A stretch of 64,000 nucleotides of DNA. Origin: Polynucleobacter arcticus. GTDB lineage: Bacteria; Pseudomonadota; Gammaproteobacteria; Burkholderiales; Burkholderiaceae. This document shows positions 1 through 9,405 of the stretch, piece after piece (the first letter of the stretch is position 1; every line of letters starts with the position of its first letter). The notes under the pieces were generated by a model, which had not been told where the DNA came from, did not search any database, and was given only the letters and a program-made list of their open reading frames with translations. Location: contig NZ_CP028940.1 in assembly GCF_013307205.1 (NCBI RefSeq), forward strand, positions 1,595,702 through 1,659,701, written 5' to 3'. A program made the position numbers and the translations under genes.

Positions 1-1050
1 GCCATCAACTACCCGCTCACCTTGCGAGCTAAATTTCGTATCTGGGAAAAAGGGGGCTAGGACTGACTGTTGAGCCTCCTTTGTCTGCAGAAAAAGTGGG
101 TCATGCACATCAAGACCTTCAAAATACATCACCCAACAAGAAGTGCCTACGCTACCGACGCCTACTATCTTTCGAGCCCAGTCAATCCATTTGTATTTCA
201 GCAGCAAGTTTTTTCGATCTGGCAACAAAGATTTGATGTATGAATTTAAACCCGCATCATTAAGCTCCGATATGCTACTCCCATGGTAAGAGAACTCGAG
301 ATGCTCTATGAATGGTGGGTTGTTAACCAGTCGGATGCCGGCAGGCGTCATCTCTGTTAATTTGCCGATGACGCCTTGACTACTATTATTTCTCGCCTTA
401 TCAAGTAATCTTTTTAGGTACTTTTTACCAGCCGGGCTCCCGTAGTTGGCTGCGACGCTTAATAAAGCTTTCTCATCAATGTAGGTATGCTTCAAATCAA
501 TATAAGGGGTCGTAGCATATTGATGAAGATAATTTCGATACATAGTAGAAATATTTCGAACAATCATTTCGCCATAAGCTTGATCTTGACCGAGTTGTTG
601 AGCGGCAATCATTGCGCTGGCTGTCAGTCGCTTTAAATCCCAGTCAAAATTACCCGGAAGGGTTTCATCAAAGTCATTAATTCCAAAGACTAGCTGATGT
701 TCAGATGTCGAAAAGAAGCCAAAGTTACTTACGTGCATATCACCACATAACTGGACGGTGATAGGAGGACTTGCAGTGCCAGCCAAGTCCTTGGCCATAA
801 TTGCAGCACCACCTCTAAAAAAGGAGAATGGATTCACAGCCATACGAGCATGACGAATTGGGACGTATTCGGGAATACGTGATTTTGCTTGGGTCAGTAA
901 TATATTAATAGGGGATTGACGCTTGCCCTTGACAACGAAATCACCAATCGAAGCACGGCCGACTTGTTTGCGTATAGATCTCCCAAGATCATGTTGATCC
1001 TTAATGCTTGGATTCTTAGTCAGGAATGATTTGTATAGTTCGCTACTCAT
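1..1050 (-). CDS. DUF2252 family protein (3' end cut by window)
   Basis: The frame is open from an ATG at 1050 to the window edge (350 codons, no stop), so the C-terminus is missing. Residues 103-109 read GDMHVSN and residues 125-129 NDFDE. These resemble the catalytic-loop and metal-binding motifs of aminoglycoside-phosphotransferase-like kinases, which is the known character of DUF2252. The visible end, SSQGERVVDG, matches the conserved GxRVVxG segment of the family. The reading frame stays open for another 18 codons upstream of the ATG but offers no better start. The substrate is unknown; a small-molecule kinase is an inference. It is transcribed towards the window edge, separate from the binding-protein gene to its right. 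Confidence 0.8.
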   Translation of the reverse strand, partial: MSSELYKSFLTKNPSIKDQHDLGRSIRKQVGRASIGDFVVKGKRQSPINILLTQAKSRIPEYVPIRHARMAVNPFSFFRGGAAIMAKDLAGTASPPITVQLCGDMHVSNFGFFSTSEHQLVFGINDFDETLPGNFDWDLKRLTASAMIAAQQLGQDQAYGEMIVRNISTMYRNYLHQYATTPYIDLKHTYIDEKALLSVAANYGSPAGKKYLKRLLDKARNNSSQGVIGKLTEMTPAGIRLVNNPPFIEHLEFSYHGSSISELNDAGLNSYIKSLLPDRKNLLLKYKWIDWARKIVGVGSVGTSCWVMYFEGLDVHDPLFLQTKEAQQSVLAPFFPDTKFSSQGERVVDG

Positions 1051-1128
1051 ACTTTGATAATGCCATAAGGTACTAACCCAGCCCTCTTCAAAGACGATTG
1101 AGAGTTAGACAAAAGGATTCATTCGAGA

Positions 1129-2211
1129 TCAGAGTTTCTTAGCAAAACTGTACTGCGCGAATGCTTGCTCAGCCACATTGAACCACTGTGCCTCCATGTT
1201 TCTGAATACACGATAGTCTTCAAAGATTTTCTTGAACTGTGGGCTCTTGGCAGACTCTTCGGCGTAGGTTTCTTGCGCTGCCTTAAAGCAGGCATCCAGC
1301 ACAGAGGTATTGAACTTGCGCAATACTGCGCCATTCTGAACAAGGCGCTGCAATGCCGGTGGATTTAAAGCATCATATTTAGCGCACATATCAACATGCG
1401 CTTCAAAACAAGCCGCTTCCCATGCCGCTTGATAAGAGGGTGGCAAAGAATCCCACTGCTTCTTATTGACTAAAAATGAGAGGCCAGCGGCACCCTCCCA
1501 AAAGGCAGGGTAATAGTAATTTTTTGCTACTTTAGCTAAGCCCAGCTTTTCATCGTCATAAGGACCCACGAATTCAGCAGCATCAATCGTACCTTTTTCT
1601 AGAGCGGAGTAGATTTCACCGGCAGGCAGCTGCTGAGGAATAACGCCTAATTTAGCAAGCACTTGCCCAGCAAAACCAGCGATGCGGAATTTAAGCCCCT
1701 TCAGATCTTCTGGGGACTTAATCTCTTTGCGAAACCAGCCACCCATCTGCGTACCCGTTTGTCCACCCAAGAAATTCACAATGTTGTAGCTAGCGTAGAG
1801 CTCACGCATCAGCTTCATGCCATTGCCATGCAACATCCATGCAACCTGCTGACGTGCAGTCATGCCAAATGGCGCAGCCGTGTCAAAAATAAATGCGCTG
1901 TTCTTGCCTAAGTAGTAATAACTTGCAGTGTGTCCACACTCCACTGTACCGTTCTGGACTGCATCCAACACCTGTAATGCAGGAACCACTTCGCCAGCAG
2001 CAAATACTTTAACGTTGAACTTGCCATCAGTCGCTTTACGTAAAGCACTAGCAAAGACTTCTGGGGTACCAAATAGGGTATCTAAGGATTTAGGAAAGCT
2101 AGAGACGAGTCGCCAGTTCAGCGTTGGCAGGTTCTGTGCAATCGCTGGAGCAGTCAATGCTGCCGCGCCCGCGCCAATAGCTGCTTTCTTTAAAAAGGAA
2201 CGTCTTTGCAT
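1129..2211 (-). CDS. TRAP transporter substrate-binding protein (DctP family)
   Basis: Periplasmic binding protein of a tripartite ATP-independent transporter. The ATG at 2211 is preferred over the upstream TTG at 2226, because GGAGGAG lies just before it, inside the longer reading. The N-terminus has a twin-arginine signal (QRRSFLKK, then an Ala-rich stretch ending APAIAQ), so export by Tat is likely. The mature part carries the DctP pattern: FRIAGFAGQVLAKLG, PAGEIYSALEKG and FVGPYDDEKLGL. That pattern fits the TakP-like branch that binds 2-oxo or other carboxylic acids. No DctQ or DctM membrane subunit is adjacent, so the partner must lie elsewhere; the ligand cannot be told from sequence. 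Confidence 0.88.
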   Translation of the reverse strand: MQRRSFLKKAAIGAGAAALTAPAIAQNLPTLNWRLVSSFPKSLDTLFGTPEVFASALRKATDGKFNVKVFAAGEVVPALQVLDAVQNGTVECGHTASYYYLGKNSAFIFDTAAPFGMTARQQVAWMLHGNGMKLMRELYASYNIVNFLGGQTGTQMGGWFRKEIKSPEDLKGLKFRIAGFAGQVLAKLGVIPQQLPAGEIYSALEKGTIDAAEFVGPYDDEKLGLAKVAKNYYYPAFWEGAAGLSFLVNKKQWDSLPPSYQAAWEAACFEAHVDMCAKYDALNPPALQRLVQNGAVLRKFNTSVLDACFKAAQETYAEESAKSPQFKKIFEDYRVFRNMEAQWFNVAEQAFAQYSFAKKL

Positions 2212-2279
2212 TTTGTTCTCCTCCAAAATAATTTGTATCTGTTTTTTATTGATGTTTTTTATTTTTTGGCATTACTTGT

Positions 2280-3626
2280 TTACTTACCACCCACGGTCAT
2301 TGATCCAATCAGAATAGATCCCGTTTCCTTAGTACCCCGAATCAGCGTATCACTACCAATCATTTGAATATCCATCAGCATATCGCGCAAGTTACTCGCA
2401 ATCGTAATGCCCTCTACTGGGTACTGGATCTCACCATTCTCTACCCAGTATCCAAAGGCACCACGAGAGTAATCTCCAGTGACGTAGTTCACGCCCTGAC
2501 CCATCAGTTCAGTCACAAGCAAGCCCGTACCCATTGCCTTTAAGAGCGCTGGTAACCCACCTTTAGGCGTTTTGCGACTTTGCAATGTCAGATGATGTGA
2601 GCCACCGGCATTGCCAGTAGTTTTCATGCCCAGTTTTCTAGCGGAATAAGTAGATAAGAAATAGCCTTGCAAAATACCTTTTTCGACCACGGTCCTAGCA
2701 GAAGTCTTCACACCCTCCTCATCAAAAGGTGCACTACCTGTCATGGATTTCAGGTGCGGGTTTTCAAAAAGGCTGATGTGCTTTGGCAATACTTGTTTGC
2801 CCAAGCTATCCAATAGAAAACTCGAACGGCGATACAGGGCGCCACCAGATACAGCTTGTACCAATCCACCCAATAGACCGGCGGCCAATGGCGCTTCAAA
2901 AATCACAGGGCAACGGCGAGTAGTGAGCGATCGCGCCTTCAGGCGTGAAAGCGCTCGCTCTGCAGCGTACTTACCAATCGCTGCTGGATCAGCCAACTCC
3001 CCAGGAATACGCGAACTCGAATACCAATCATCTCTTTGCATGAGCGACTTTTTACCGCCCTCATTTGCAATGGGTGCACAGGAAATATAGTGTCGTGAGA
3101 ATGGGTAGCCGCCCATAAAACCATGGCTTGTTCCCATCATGAAATGTGCATGATGTGCCGATACCGAAGCACCATCACTATTTCGAATTTGCTTGCTCAC
3201 CGCAAAGGCAGCGCTTTCTGCTGTTCGAGCAATATCGATTGCTGTCGCCGAATCCAAATCCCATGGATGAAATAAATCGAGATCAAGTGGATGCTTTTCA
3301 AGCAACGCTTTTTCAGCGGGGCCCGCACAAAGATCCTCTGCAGTATGTTGGGCAATATGAAATGCCGCCTCGACCGTTGCCTTTAAGGATGCTTTGGAGA
3401 AATCACTCGTACTCGCATTACCGCGACGATGACCCAAAAAGAGCGTAACACCGACCTGCTTATCAAGGCTTTGTTCAATAGTCTCAACCTCACCTTTGCG
3501 AACGGTGACTGAAAGACCTTGACCCTCTGAAATCTCCGCCACAGCATCGGAGGCACCCCGTCTTTTGGCTTCATTGAGCATGAAATCGATGATTTCTTGA
3601 AACTGATTTGATGAGTATGTAAACAT
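2280..3626 (-). CDS. pmbA: metalloprotease-like protein PmbA/TldE
   Basis: 448 residues, the usual length for PmbA (TldE). This is the partner of TldD in a heterodimeric protease that clears unfolded or modified peptides, including microcin B17 and CcdA in E. coli. The TldD/PmbA fold is recognisable in ISEGQGLSVTVRKGEVE near residue 32, SARTVVEKGILQGYFLSTYS in the middle, and VTGDYSRGAFGYWVENGE towards the C-terminus. TldE subunits lack the HExxxH zinc site of TldD, and none is seen here. tldD is not in the window. The gene diverges from mog with only 26 bp between their starts, so the two promoters must overlap. Confidence 0.93.
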   Translation of the reverse strand: MFTYSSNQFQEIIDFMLNEAKRRGASDAVAEISEGQGLSVTVRKGEVETIEQSLDKQVGVTLFLGHRRGNASTSDFSKASLKATVEAAFHIAQHTAEDLCAGPAEKALLEKHPLDLDLFHPWDLDSATAIDIARTAESAAFAVSKQIRNSDGASVSAHHAHFMMGTSHGFMGGYPFSRHYISCAPIANEGGKKSLMQRDDWYSSSRIPGELADPAAIGKYAAERALSRLKARSLTTRRCPVIFEAPLAAGLLGGLVQAVSGGALYRRSSFLLDSLGKQVLPKHISLFENPHLKSMTGSAPFDEEGVKTSARTVVEKGILQGYFLSTYSARKLGMKTTGNAGGSHHLTLQSRKTPKGGLPALLKAMGTGLLVTELMGQGVNYVTGDYSRGAFGYWVENGEIQYPVEGITIASNLRDMLMDIQMIGSDTLIRGTKETGSILIGSMTVGGK

Positions 3627-3652
3627 GCCCTAATAATAGCTAGAATAGAAAC

Positions 3653-4276
3653 ATGATGCATACAGAAGCCTGGAAAAGATCCTCTCCCAACGAAATCAAA
3701 ATTGGCCTGATTTCAATCTCCGATAGAGCGAGCAAGGGTGTTTACATCGATGAAGGTGTTCCCGCCCTGAAATTGTGGCTAGAGACGGCAATTACAGGCC
3801 CCTGCGTCTTTCATGAGCGCCTCATTGCTGACGAGCGTGAAATCATTACTGAAACCATCGTGGAACTATCTGATGAGCTAGGCTGCGATTTAATCCTCAC
3901 TACGGGCGGTACAGGCCCCTCTCTGAGAGATGTGACCCCTGAGGCCACAATGGACGCTGGAACCCGGGAAATGCCCGGATTTGGCGAGCAAATGCGTCAA
4001 ATCAGCCTACGATTTGTGCCTACTGCGATTTTGTCGCGGCAGACTGCCGTTTTACGAGAGATTGAGGGGCATGCTGCCCTGGTGATCAATTTGCCAGGCC
4101 AGCCGAAATCCATTAAGGAGACGCTTGAGGGCTTGAAGGATGGTGAAGGTAAATCGATTGTGCCCGGCATCTTTGCTGCTGTTCCCTACTGCATTGACCT
4201 GATTGGCGGCCCTTACATTGAGACCGATGAAGCTATCATCAAAACCTTTAGACCCAAGAGCGCCCTGAAGAAATAA
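3653..4276 (+). CDS. mog: molybdopterin adenylyltransferase
   Basis: Adenylylates molybdopterin before molybdenum insertion (Moco biosynthesis, cytoplasmic). The MoCF-domain signature is clear: IGLISISDRASKG near the N-terminus, then DLILTTGGTGPSLRDVTPEA, and later ALVINLPGQPKSIKE, which closes the active site. The length of 207 residues is normal for Mog; MoaB proteins are shorter. Two adjacent Met codons open the frame (MMHTEAW), and the first is used here. It stands alone between divergent pmbA and convergent orn, with 8 bp between its stop and the orn stop. Confidence 0.93.
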   Translation: MMHTEAWKRSSPNEIKIGLISISDRASKGVYIDEGVPALKLWLETAITGPCVFHERLIADEREIITETIVELSDELGCDLILTTGGTGPSLRDVTPEATMDAGTREMPGFGEQMRQISLRFVPTAILSRQTAVLREIEGHAALVINLPGQPKSIKETLEGLKDGEGKSIVPGIFAAVPYCIDLIGGPYIETDEAIIKTFRPKSALKK

Positions 4277-4284
4277 CAGCCGAG

Positions 4285-4872
4285 TCACTCTGGCAGTGGG
4301 ACGATAAACTTATCACGGTAGTACTTGAGCTCCTCAATGGACTCTTCAATGTCTGCCAAAGCGGTATGGGCCTGCTTTTTAGTAAAACCCTTAACCAGCT
4401 CAGGATGCCAGCGTTTACAAAGCTCTTTTAGGGTAGAAACGTCGATATTTCGGTAATGAAAGAAGGCCTCTAGTTTCGGCATGTACTTGGCCATGAAGCG
4501 TCGATCTTGACCAATCGTATTGCCGCACATTGGGGCTATTCCTGGCTTGATATATTGCTTAAGAAAAGCAATACATTCAGCTTCAGCAGTGGCTTCATCA
4601 GTTATTGAGGTTTTAACCTTATCAATCAGGCCTGAGCGTCCGTGGGTACCTTTATTCCAGGCATCCATGGCATCCAATAAGGCATCGTCTTGATGGACCA
4701 CCCAAACAGGGGCGGTTGCGATGGTATTGAGGTGCGCATCCGTCACAATCACAGCAATTTCCAAAATACGCTCTTTTTCGGGGTCTAAGCCTGACATCTC
4801 CATATCCACCCAAATCAAGTGTTCGTTGGCTGGCGCCGTCTTTGCTGCCGGGGTAACAATTTTTTCACTCAT
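4285..4872 (-). CDS. orn: oligoribonuclease
   Basis: 3'-5' exoribonuclease that finishes degradation of two- to five-nucleotide RNAs and pGpG. It is a DEDDh exonuclease: [20 protein letters not shown] supplies the first Asp and Glu, [17 protein letters not shown] the second Asp, and the C-terminal [14 protein letters not shown] the catalytic His and last Asp. The start at 4872 (MSEKIVTP) fits the family length; an in-frame ATG at 4884 would add four residues (MIID). The gene diverges from the M48 protease, whose start is only 16 bp away, so the regulatory regions overlap each other's coding starts. Confidence 0.95.
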   Translation of the reverse strand: MSEKIVTPAAKTAPANEHLIWVDMEMSGLDPEKERILEIAVIVTDAHLNTIATAPVWVVHQDDALLDAMDAWNKGTHGRSGLIDKVKTSITDEATAEAECIAFLKQYIKPGIAPMCGNTIGQDRRFMAKYMPKLEAFFHYRNIDVSTLKELCKRWHPELVKGFTKKQAHTALADIEESIEELKYYRDKFIVPLPE

Positions 4873-4887
4873 ATCTATAATCATCTC

Positions 4888-6147
4888 ATGACATTCACAA
4901 TTGTTTTTCTAATCGCCTTCATCGCCAGCTTTGGTCTACGCCACTGGTTATCCCAACGCCAAATTCGTCACGTTGCTATTAACCGTGATCGTGTCCCAGC
5001 AGAGTTTGCCTCTCAGATCTCTTTGGCAGAGCATCAAAAGGCTGCCGACTACACCATCGCTAAACTCCGTTTAGGCGTTCTAGAGAATGGTGTCAGCGCC
5101 ATTATTTTGATCGCCTTCACGCTGATGGGTGGGCTACAGATTCTGAATATGGGTCTCTTGCAATTACTCGGTGAAGGTATTGCGCAACAAATTGCCCTAC
5201 TCTTCTCGATTGTGCTGATCTCTGGAATTATTGACCTACCTTTTTCTTGGTACAAACAGTTTCATCTTGAAGAGCGTTTTGGCTTTAATCGTATGAACAC
5301 CAAGCTCTTCTTTAGTGATATGTTTAAAGGTCTGGGAGTGGGTGGTGCGATTGGCTTTCCCCTCCTCTGGGTCATCCTCAGTCTCATGGCTCAGGCTGGT
5401 GATTTTTGGTGGTTGTGGGCTTGGGGTGTTCTGACCGCATTTAGTCTATTAATGCAGTGGATATTCCCAACCTTTATCGCGCCCATCTTTAATAAGTTCG
5501 AAGCGCTAGAAGAAGGTCCCTTGAAGACGCAGATTGAAGCCTTATTAAATCGCTGCGATTTTGCGAGCCAAGGTCTTTTTGTCATGGATGGAAGCAAGCG
5601 TAGTGCGCACGGCAATGCATTTTTTGCCGGCATGGGTAAGGCCAAACGTATTGTCTTTTTTGACACCTTAATTGAGAAGCTGAATCCTGGTGAAGTAGAG
5701 GCGGTACTTGCTCATGAACTGGGTCATTACAAGTGCAACCATATCCGTAAGCGCTTAATCGTTTCTTTTGGCTTGAGCTTTGTGACACTTGCCCTCTTGG
5801 GTTGGGTCAGCACACAGCCCTGGTTCTATAGTGATCTTGGCGTCATGCCGAATCCCAATGGCTATAACGGTGGCTTAGCTCTAGCACTCTTCTTGTTGGT
5901 ATCACCAGTATTTAGCTTCTTTCTCACGCCGCTGTCTAGCTTGGCATCGCGTAAACATGAATATGAGGCTGATGGTTTTGCAGCAGATAAATCTTCTGCG
6001 ACTGACTTGATTACCGCTTTAGTAAAGCTTTACCAGGACAATGCATCCACTTTGACGCCGGATCCAATCTACACCGCTTTTTACAGCTCACATCCGCCAG
6101 CTCCATTACGCATCGCTAATCTCAAGCGCTTTAACCAAAGGCACTAG
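4888..6147 (+). CDS. M48 family membrane metalloprotease (Ste24/CAAX-protease-like)
   Basis: Integral membrane zinc protease of 419 residues. The ATG at 4888 is preferred because the protein then starts in a hydrophobic segment ([16 protein letters not shown]); the open frame further upstream overlaps orn and is unlikely to be translated. Several hydrophobic segments follow. The zinc motif HELGH lies in [16 protein letters not shown], and the third ligand region is [14 protein letters not shown]. This layout is that of the Ste24/CAAX prenyl protease 1 type; bacteria lack prenylated CAAX proteins, so quality control of membrane proteins is the likelier role (inference). rsgA follows after 15 bp and is probably co-transcribed. 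Confidence 0.92.
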   Translation: MTFTIVFLIAFIASFGLRHWLSQRQIRHVAINRDRVPAEFASQISLAEHQKAADYTIAKLRLGVLENGVSAIILIAFTLMGGLQILNMGLLQLLGEGIAQQIALLFSIVLISGIIDLPFSWYKQFHLEERFGFNRMNTKLFFSDMFKGLGVGGAIGFPLLWVILSLMAQAGDFWWLWAWGVLTAFSLLMQWIFPTFIAPIFNKFEALEEGPLKTQIEALLNRCDFASQGLFVMDGSKRSAHGNAFFAGMGKAKRIVFFDTLIEKLNPGEVEAVLAHELGHYKCNHIRKRLIVSFGLSFVTLALLGWVSTQPWFYSDLGVMPNPNGYNGGLALALFLLVSPVFSFFLTPLSSLASRKHEYEADGFAADKSSATDLITALVKLYQDNASTLTPDPIYTAFYSSHPPAPLRIANLKRFNQRH

Positions 6148-6162
6148 GAGCCAATTAAGTTA

Positions 6163-7128
6163 ATGGAACAATTTCATGCGCTACTGACTGCTTCTTATGG
6201 ACGACACTATTTAGCGCAGCGCTTAGTTCAAGATGGGCGCGGAAATGAGTCTCCTGCTGGTGAGTTAATTCAGGTGAGCACTCCAGCTAAGCAGCATATT
6301 GGTGCCGTGGGTGATCGCATGTTAGTGGAGATGACTTCAAGCGATCAAGCGCGCATTGTTCGTATCGAGCCAAGGGAGAATTTACTTTACCGATCCGATG
6401 CTTTCAAAAGCAAATTAATCGCCTCAAATGTCGATCAAATATTAGTCGTACTAGCTACGCAACCCGCTTTCTCGCCAGACCTTTTGGGAAGAGCTGTTGT
6501 TGCTGCAGAGACGAATCAAATTGGTTTGCATATCCTATTAAACAAGTGTGACCTCAAAGATAACTTAGAGCACGCTCGTAAAATCATTGCGCCTTATGCT
6601 CGTATGGGCTATCCCGTCACTGAGGTCTCCGCGAAGTTTGATGAGGCCTCTATTGCGGCATTACGCCCCGCTATCTGCGGCAAGGTATCTGTTTTTGTTG
6701 GGCAATCGGGGATGGGCAAATCGAGTCTGCTGAATGCTTGGGTTCCTAACGCAGCCGCAATTACCCAAGAATATTCAGTTCGCCTAGATACCGGAAAACA
6801 TACGACGACTGCTTGTCGTTACTTTGAACTACCCGAGGCTTGGGGCAGAGATGCTCATGGTAAATTAGGCGCCTTAATTGACTCTCCGGGCTTTCAGGAG
6901 TTTGGTCTAGCGCACATGTCGGTTAGCGAACTAGAGCATGCCTTTAGAGAATTTCATGACTTGTTGGGCAAGTGTCGCTTTCACAATTGTGCACACCAGT
7001 CCGAGCCAGATTGTGCAATACGAGCAGCGGTAGATAAAAATGAAATAGCGCCAGAAAGACTGGCGCTATTTAGACAATTGCGCTCTGACTCAAAGACTGC
7101 CGATACTCAGATTCAAGGAATCAGCTAA
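6163..7128 (+). CDS. rsgA: small-subunit-dependent GTPase A
   Basis: GTPase acting in late 30S ribosomal subunit maturation. Its G motifs are circularly permuted: the G4 motif LNKCDL comes before the P-loop GQSGMGKSS, which is diagnostic of RsgA/YjeQ. An N-terminal OB-fold region and a C-terminal Cys/His zinc cluster (CRFHNCAH, then CAI) complete the family architecture in 321 residues. The last 8 bp overlap the 3' end of the convergent membrane protein gene. It probably shares a transcript with the M48 protease upstream. Confidence 0.96.
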   Translation: MEQFHALLTASYGRHYLAQRLVQDGRGNESPAGELIQVSTPAKQHIGAVGDRMLVEMTSSDQARIVRIEPRENLLYRSDAFKSKLIASNVDQILVVLATQPAFSPDLLGRAVVAAETNQIGLHILLNKCDLKDNLEHARKIIAPYARMGYPVTEVSAKFDEASIAALRPAICGKVSVFVGQSGMGKSSLLNAWVPNAAAITQEYSVRLDTGKHTTTACRYFELPEAWGRDAHGKLGALIDSPGFQEFGLAHMSVSELEHAFREFHDLLGKCRFHNCAHQSEPDCAIRAAVDKNEIAPERLALFRQLRSDSKTADTQIQGIS

Positions 7129-8080
7129 GCCAAAGAGCGATGGTCAGCATTAGCAATAAAGCCATCCAAGCGATAACTAAGCGCCATACCAAGCCGATAG
7201 CTGAACGCATCGTGCGTTCAGTTGGCTCAAGACCTACCTCATAAATTACTGGCTCGCCAGCTTCAGCCATCCGCAGAGCTTCATCACTATCAGGCTCGCT
7301 CATGGGTTCGCCCAAGCGAACACCCAAGGCACCACTACCCGATGCCAATATGACTGCCGACAAAGAGTCAGACCATTTGCCAGTGAGATGACGCCATGCA
7401 TAAACTGCGCTTTCAAAGTTGCCCACAATGGCAAAGCCCATCGCAGTGATGCGAGCAGGAATCCAATCTAAGACGTAGAAGAAATGGCGTGCTGCCTCAC
7501 TTAAATTGACATCACCTTTTTCTGACCAGCGCTGAGCAGCAGTATCAGCCAAGCGATATAACACCACGCCTGCTGGACCGATGGGCATTAAAAACCAAAA
7601 CAAGACACCAAAAACATGATGGTGGGAGCCGATGATAGCGCGCTCTAGAGCCAAGGAAATTACTTCAGTCTCACTGAGATTAGAGGCGTCTAGCTCTGGG
7701 CCATACCACTCCGCCAGGGCTAGTCGAGCCGCAGGCAGATCATGATTTGCGATGGCTTCATGTACGACTGTAAATGAGTGGCTAAATTGGCGAAAGCCAA
7801 AGAATAAATAGGCAATGGCAACGTTCCACAAGAAACCAAGGATCGGGTAAGTCACCATACAGGCAACATATAGCGCAAATACTAAGAATGTCGGCAGAAT
7901 GAAGGCTACCAAACACGCCATACGGGCACCCACAGGACTGGCACCTTGCTCAGTCTTGCCGCCGAATTCACCGGCAACCCAATCTAACCATCGCGCACTC
8001 ATGCGCGCTATCCAATGAGTAGAAGTTACCGGGCGATATTGCTCGGCAATAAGGGCGAAGAGAATAGAAAAGAAAGTCAT
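7121..8080 (-). CDS. CobD/CbiB family membrane protein
   Basis: 319-residue polytopic membrane protein with about four to five hydrophobic segments, including ACLVAFILPTFLVFALYVAC and a C-terminal LVIAWMALLLMLTIALWL. Segments such as GVVLYRLADTAAQRW and HFFYVLDWIPARITAMGFAI follow the pattern of adenosylcobinamide-phosphate synthase (CobD/CbiB), but no other cobalamin gene is nearby. In Burkholderiales this family is widespread and is also compared with AmpE, so a true role in vitamin B12 synthesis is unproven. Its start overlaps the end of the Nudix gene by 4 bp, suggesting translational coupling. Confidence 0.75.
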   Translation of the reverse strand: MTFFSILFALIAEQYRPVTSTHWIARMSARWLDWVAGEFGGKTEQGASPVGARMACLVAFILPTFLVFALYVACMVTYPILGFLWNVAIAYLFFGFRQFSHSFTVVHEAIANHDLPAARLALAEWYGPELDASNLSETEVISLALERAIIGSHHHVFGVLFWFLMPIGPAGVVLYRLADTAAQRWSEKGDVNLSEAARHFFYVLDWIPARITAMGFAIVGNFESAVYAWRHLTGKWSDSLSAVILASGSGALGVRLGEPMSEPDSDEALRMAEAGEPVIYEVGLEPTERTMRSAIGLVWRLVIAWMALLLMLTIALWLS

Positions 8081-8814
8081 ACTTTTAATAAATGATAAAG
8101 GTTACGCAACATTCCAGCAGTGGCACCCCAGATAAAACGATTTTCATAGGGCATTGAATAAAACTGGCGACTACCTTGATCACTTTGCCAGACTCGCACT
8201 TGGTGATTTGCGGGATCCATTAAAAAATGTAAAGGCACCTCAAAAACATCCGCCACTTCAAAAGCGTCTAAGGCATATTCTGCCTGAGGTTTCACCAATC
8301 CTACAACTGGCGTCACACTATAGCCCGAAACGGTTAAATACTGGGGCAAGTGGCCAATAATCTCAACACCTTGTTGATTCAAACCAATCTCCTCCTCACT
8401 TTCCCGTAAGGCAGTGTGATTGGGATCTGAGTCGCCTGGATCCATCCGCCCTCCCGGAAAGCTAATCTGACCCGCATGATCATGCAAATGATCAGTTCTT
8501 TGGGTTAGCAAAACAGAGAGGCCATCATCCTTCAGTAGCAAAGGAATGAGGACAGCAGCGTGAGTCACTTTACCGGCAGCTTGGCGTTTCGAAATGATAT
8601 CTGTAGCGATGACATGTCGATTCTCATCCGTGATCTCTGGCTGCCAAACCGGGGGGCTCTGAAAACGATCACGTAACTTCAGCGGATCCAATATATAGGC
8701 AGCGACTTTTGGCTGGTCAGCACACACCTTATGAATTGGTATTGACTGCGCATCAAAAGCCAAATGTGCGGCAACGCTCAATACCCGGTCTTGAGAATGT
8801 GGTTTCTGACTCAT
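8077..8814 (-). CDS. CoA pyrophosphatase (Nudix hydrolase)
   Basis: Nudix hydrolase of 245 residues. The segment LLTQRTDHLHDHAGQISFPG is the UPF0035 signature that marks the coenzyme A pyrophosphatase branch (NudL/PCD1-like). It runs directly into a full Nudix box, in which GGRMDPGD begins and RESEEEIGL supplies the metal-binding glutamates. The likely reaction is hydrolysis of CoA or oxidised CoA to 3',5'-ADP and phosphopantetheine. It is the first gene of a two-gene unit with the CobD-like gene. Confidence 0.88.
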   Translation of the reverse strand: MSQKPHSQDRVLSVAAHLAFDAQSIPIHKVCADQPKVAAYILDPLKLRDRFQSPPVWQPEITDENRHVIATDIISKRQAAGKVTHAAVLIPLLLKDDGLSVLLTQRTDHLHDHAGQISFPGGRMDPGDSDPNHTALRESEEEIGLNQQGVEIIGHLPQYLTVSGYSVTPVVGLVKPQAEYALDAFEVADVFEVPLHFLMDPANHQVRVWQSDQGSRQFYSMPYENRFIWGATAGMLRNLYHLLKV

Positions 8815-8830
8815 ATCATTATTTTAGGGC

Positions 8831-8858
8831 AATAAAAAAGGTGACCTAGGCCACCTTT
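8831..8858 (-). terminator. Rho-independent terminator after rplS
   Basis: On the minus strand AAGGTG...CACCTT forms a hairpin directly followed by a run of six T, about 23 bp after the rplS stop. It closes the rpsP-rimM-trmD-rplS operon. Confidence 0.85.
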
Positions 8859-8880
8859 CTCTTTTGCATTAAAGCAAAGC

Positions 8881-9279
8881 TTATTCCGCTACTGTCTCAG
8901 CAACTACTTTAACTTTACGAGCAGGAAGCTTCTCTTTAATACGTGCAGACTTACCTGAACGATCACGCAAGTAGTACAGCTTTGCACGACGCACGTCACC
9001 GCGACGCTTCACTTCAATACTAGCGATCAATGGTGAGTAAGTTTGGAATGTACGCTCTACACCTTCGCCAGAGGAAATCTTGCGAACGATAAAGCTGGAG
9101 TTCAATCCGCGATTGCGCTTAGCAATCACAACGCCTTCAAAGGCCTGGATACGCTTACGTGTACCCTCAACTACGCTAACACCAACAACTACTGTGTCGC
9201 CAGGAGCAAAACTTGGCAGCACTTTATTGGCCATTAAGCGAGCAATTTCTTCTTGCTCAATTTTTTCGATCAAATTCAT
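8881..9279 (-). CDS. rplS: 50S ribosomal protein L19
   Basis: Ribosomal protein at the subunit interface of the 50S particle. Diagnostic segments are [38 protein letters not shown] and [17 protein letters not shown]. It has 132 residues, slightly longer than the E. coli protein because of a C-terminal Lys/Val-rich tail. AAGGATG lies upstream of the ATG as ribosome binding site. Last gene of the rpsP-rimM-trmD-rplS operon, with 126 bp separating it from trmD. Confidence 0.98.
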   Translation of the reverse strand: MNLIEKIEQEEIARLMANKVLPSFAPGDTVVVGVSVVEGTRKRIQAFEGVVIAKRNRGLNSSFIVRKISSGEGVERTFQTYSPLIASIEVKRRGDVRRAKLYYLRDRSGKSARIKEKLPARKVKVVAETVAE

Positions 9280-9405
9280 TATTCATCCTTAAACATCTTG
9301 TCAGCGTTTAATCCCGAGACTTTCATCAACGGACCAGACAGAGGATGTAGTTAAAACCATTTCACTAAATCAAAACACAAACCGTTCAATCAAAACTGTA
9401 ATCGC

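Noticed and set aside
4819-4887. N-terminal extension of the M48 protease
   Set aside because: It overlaps orn on the other strand, is not hydrophobic, and the ATG at 4888 gives a normal membrane-protease N-terminus.
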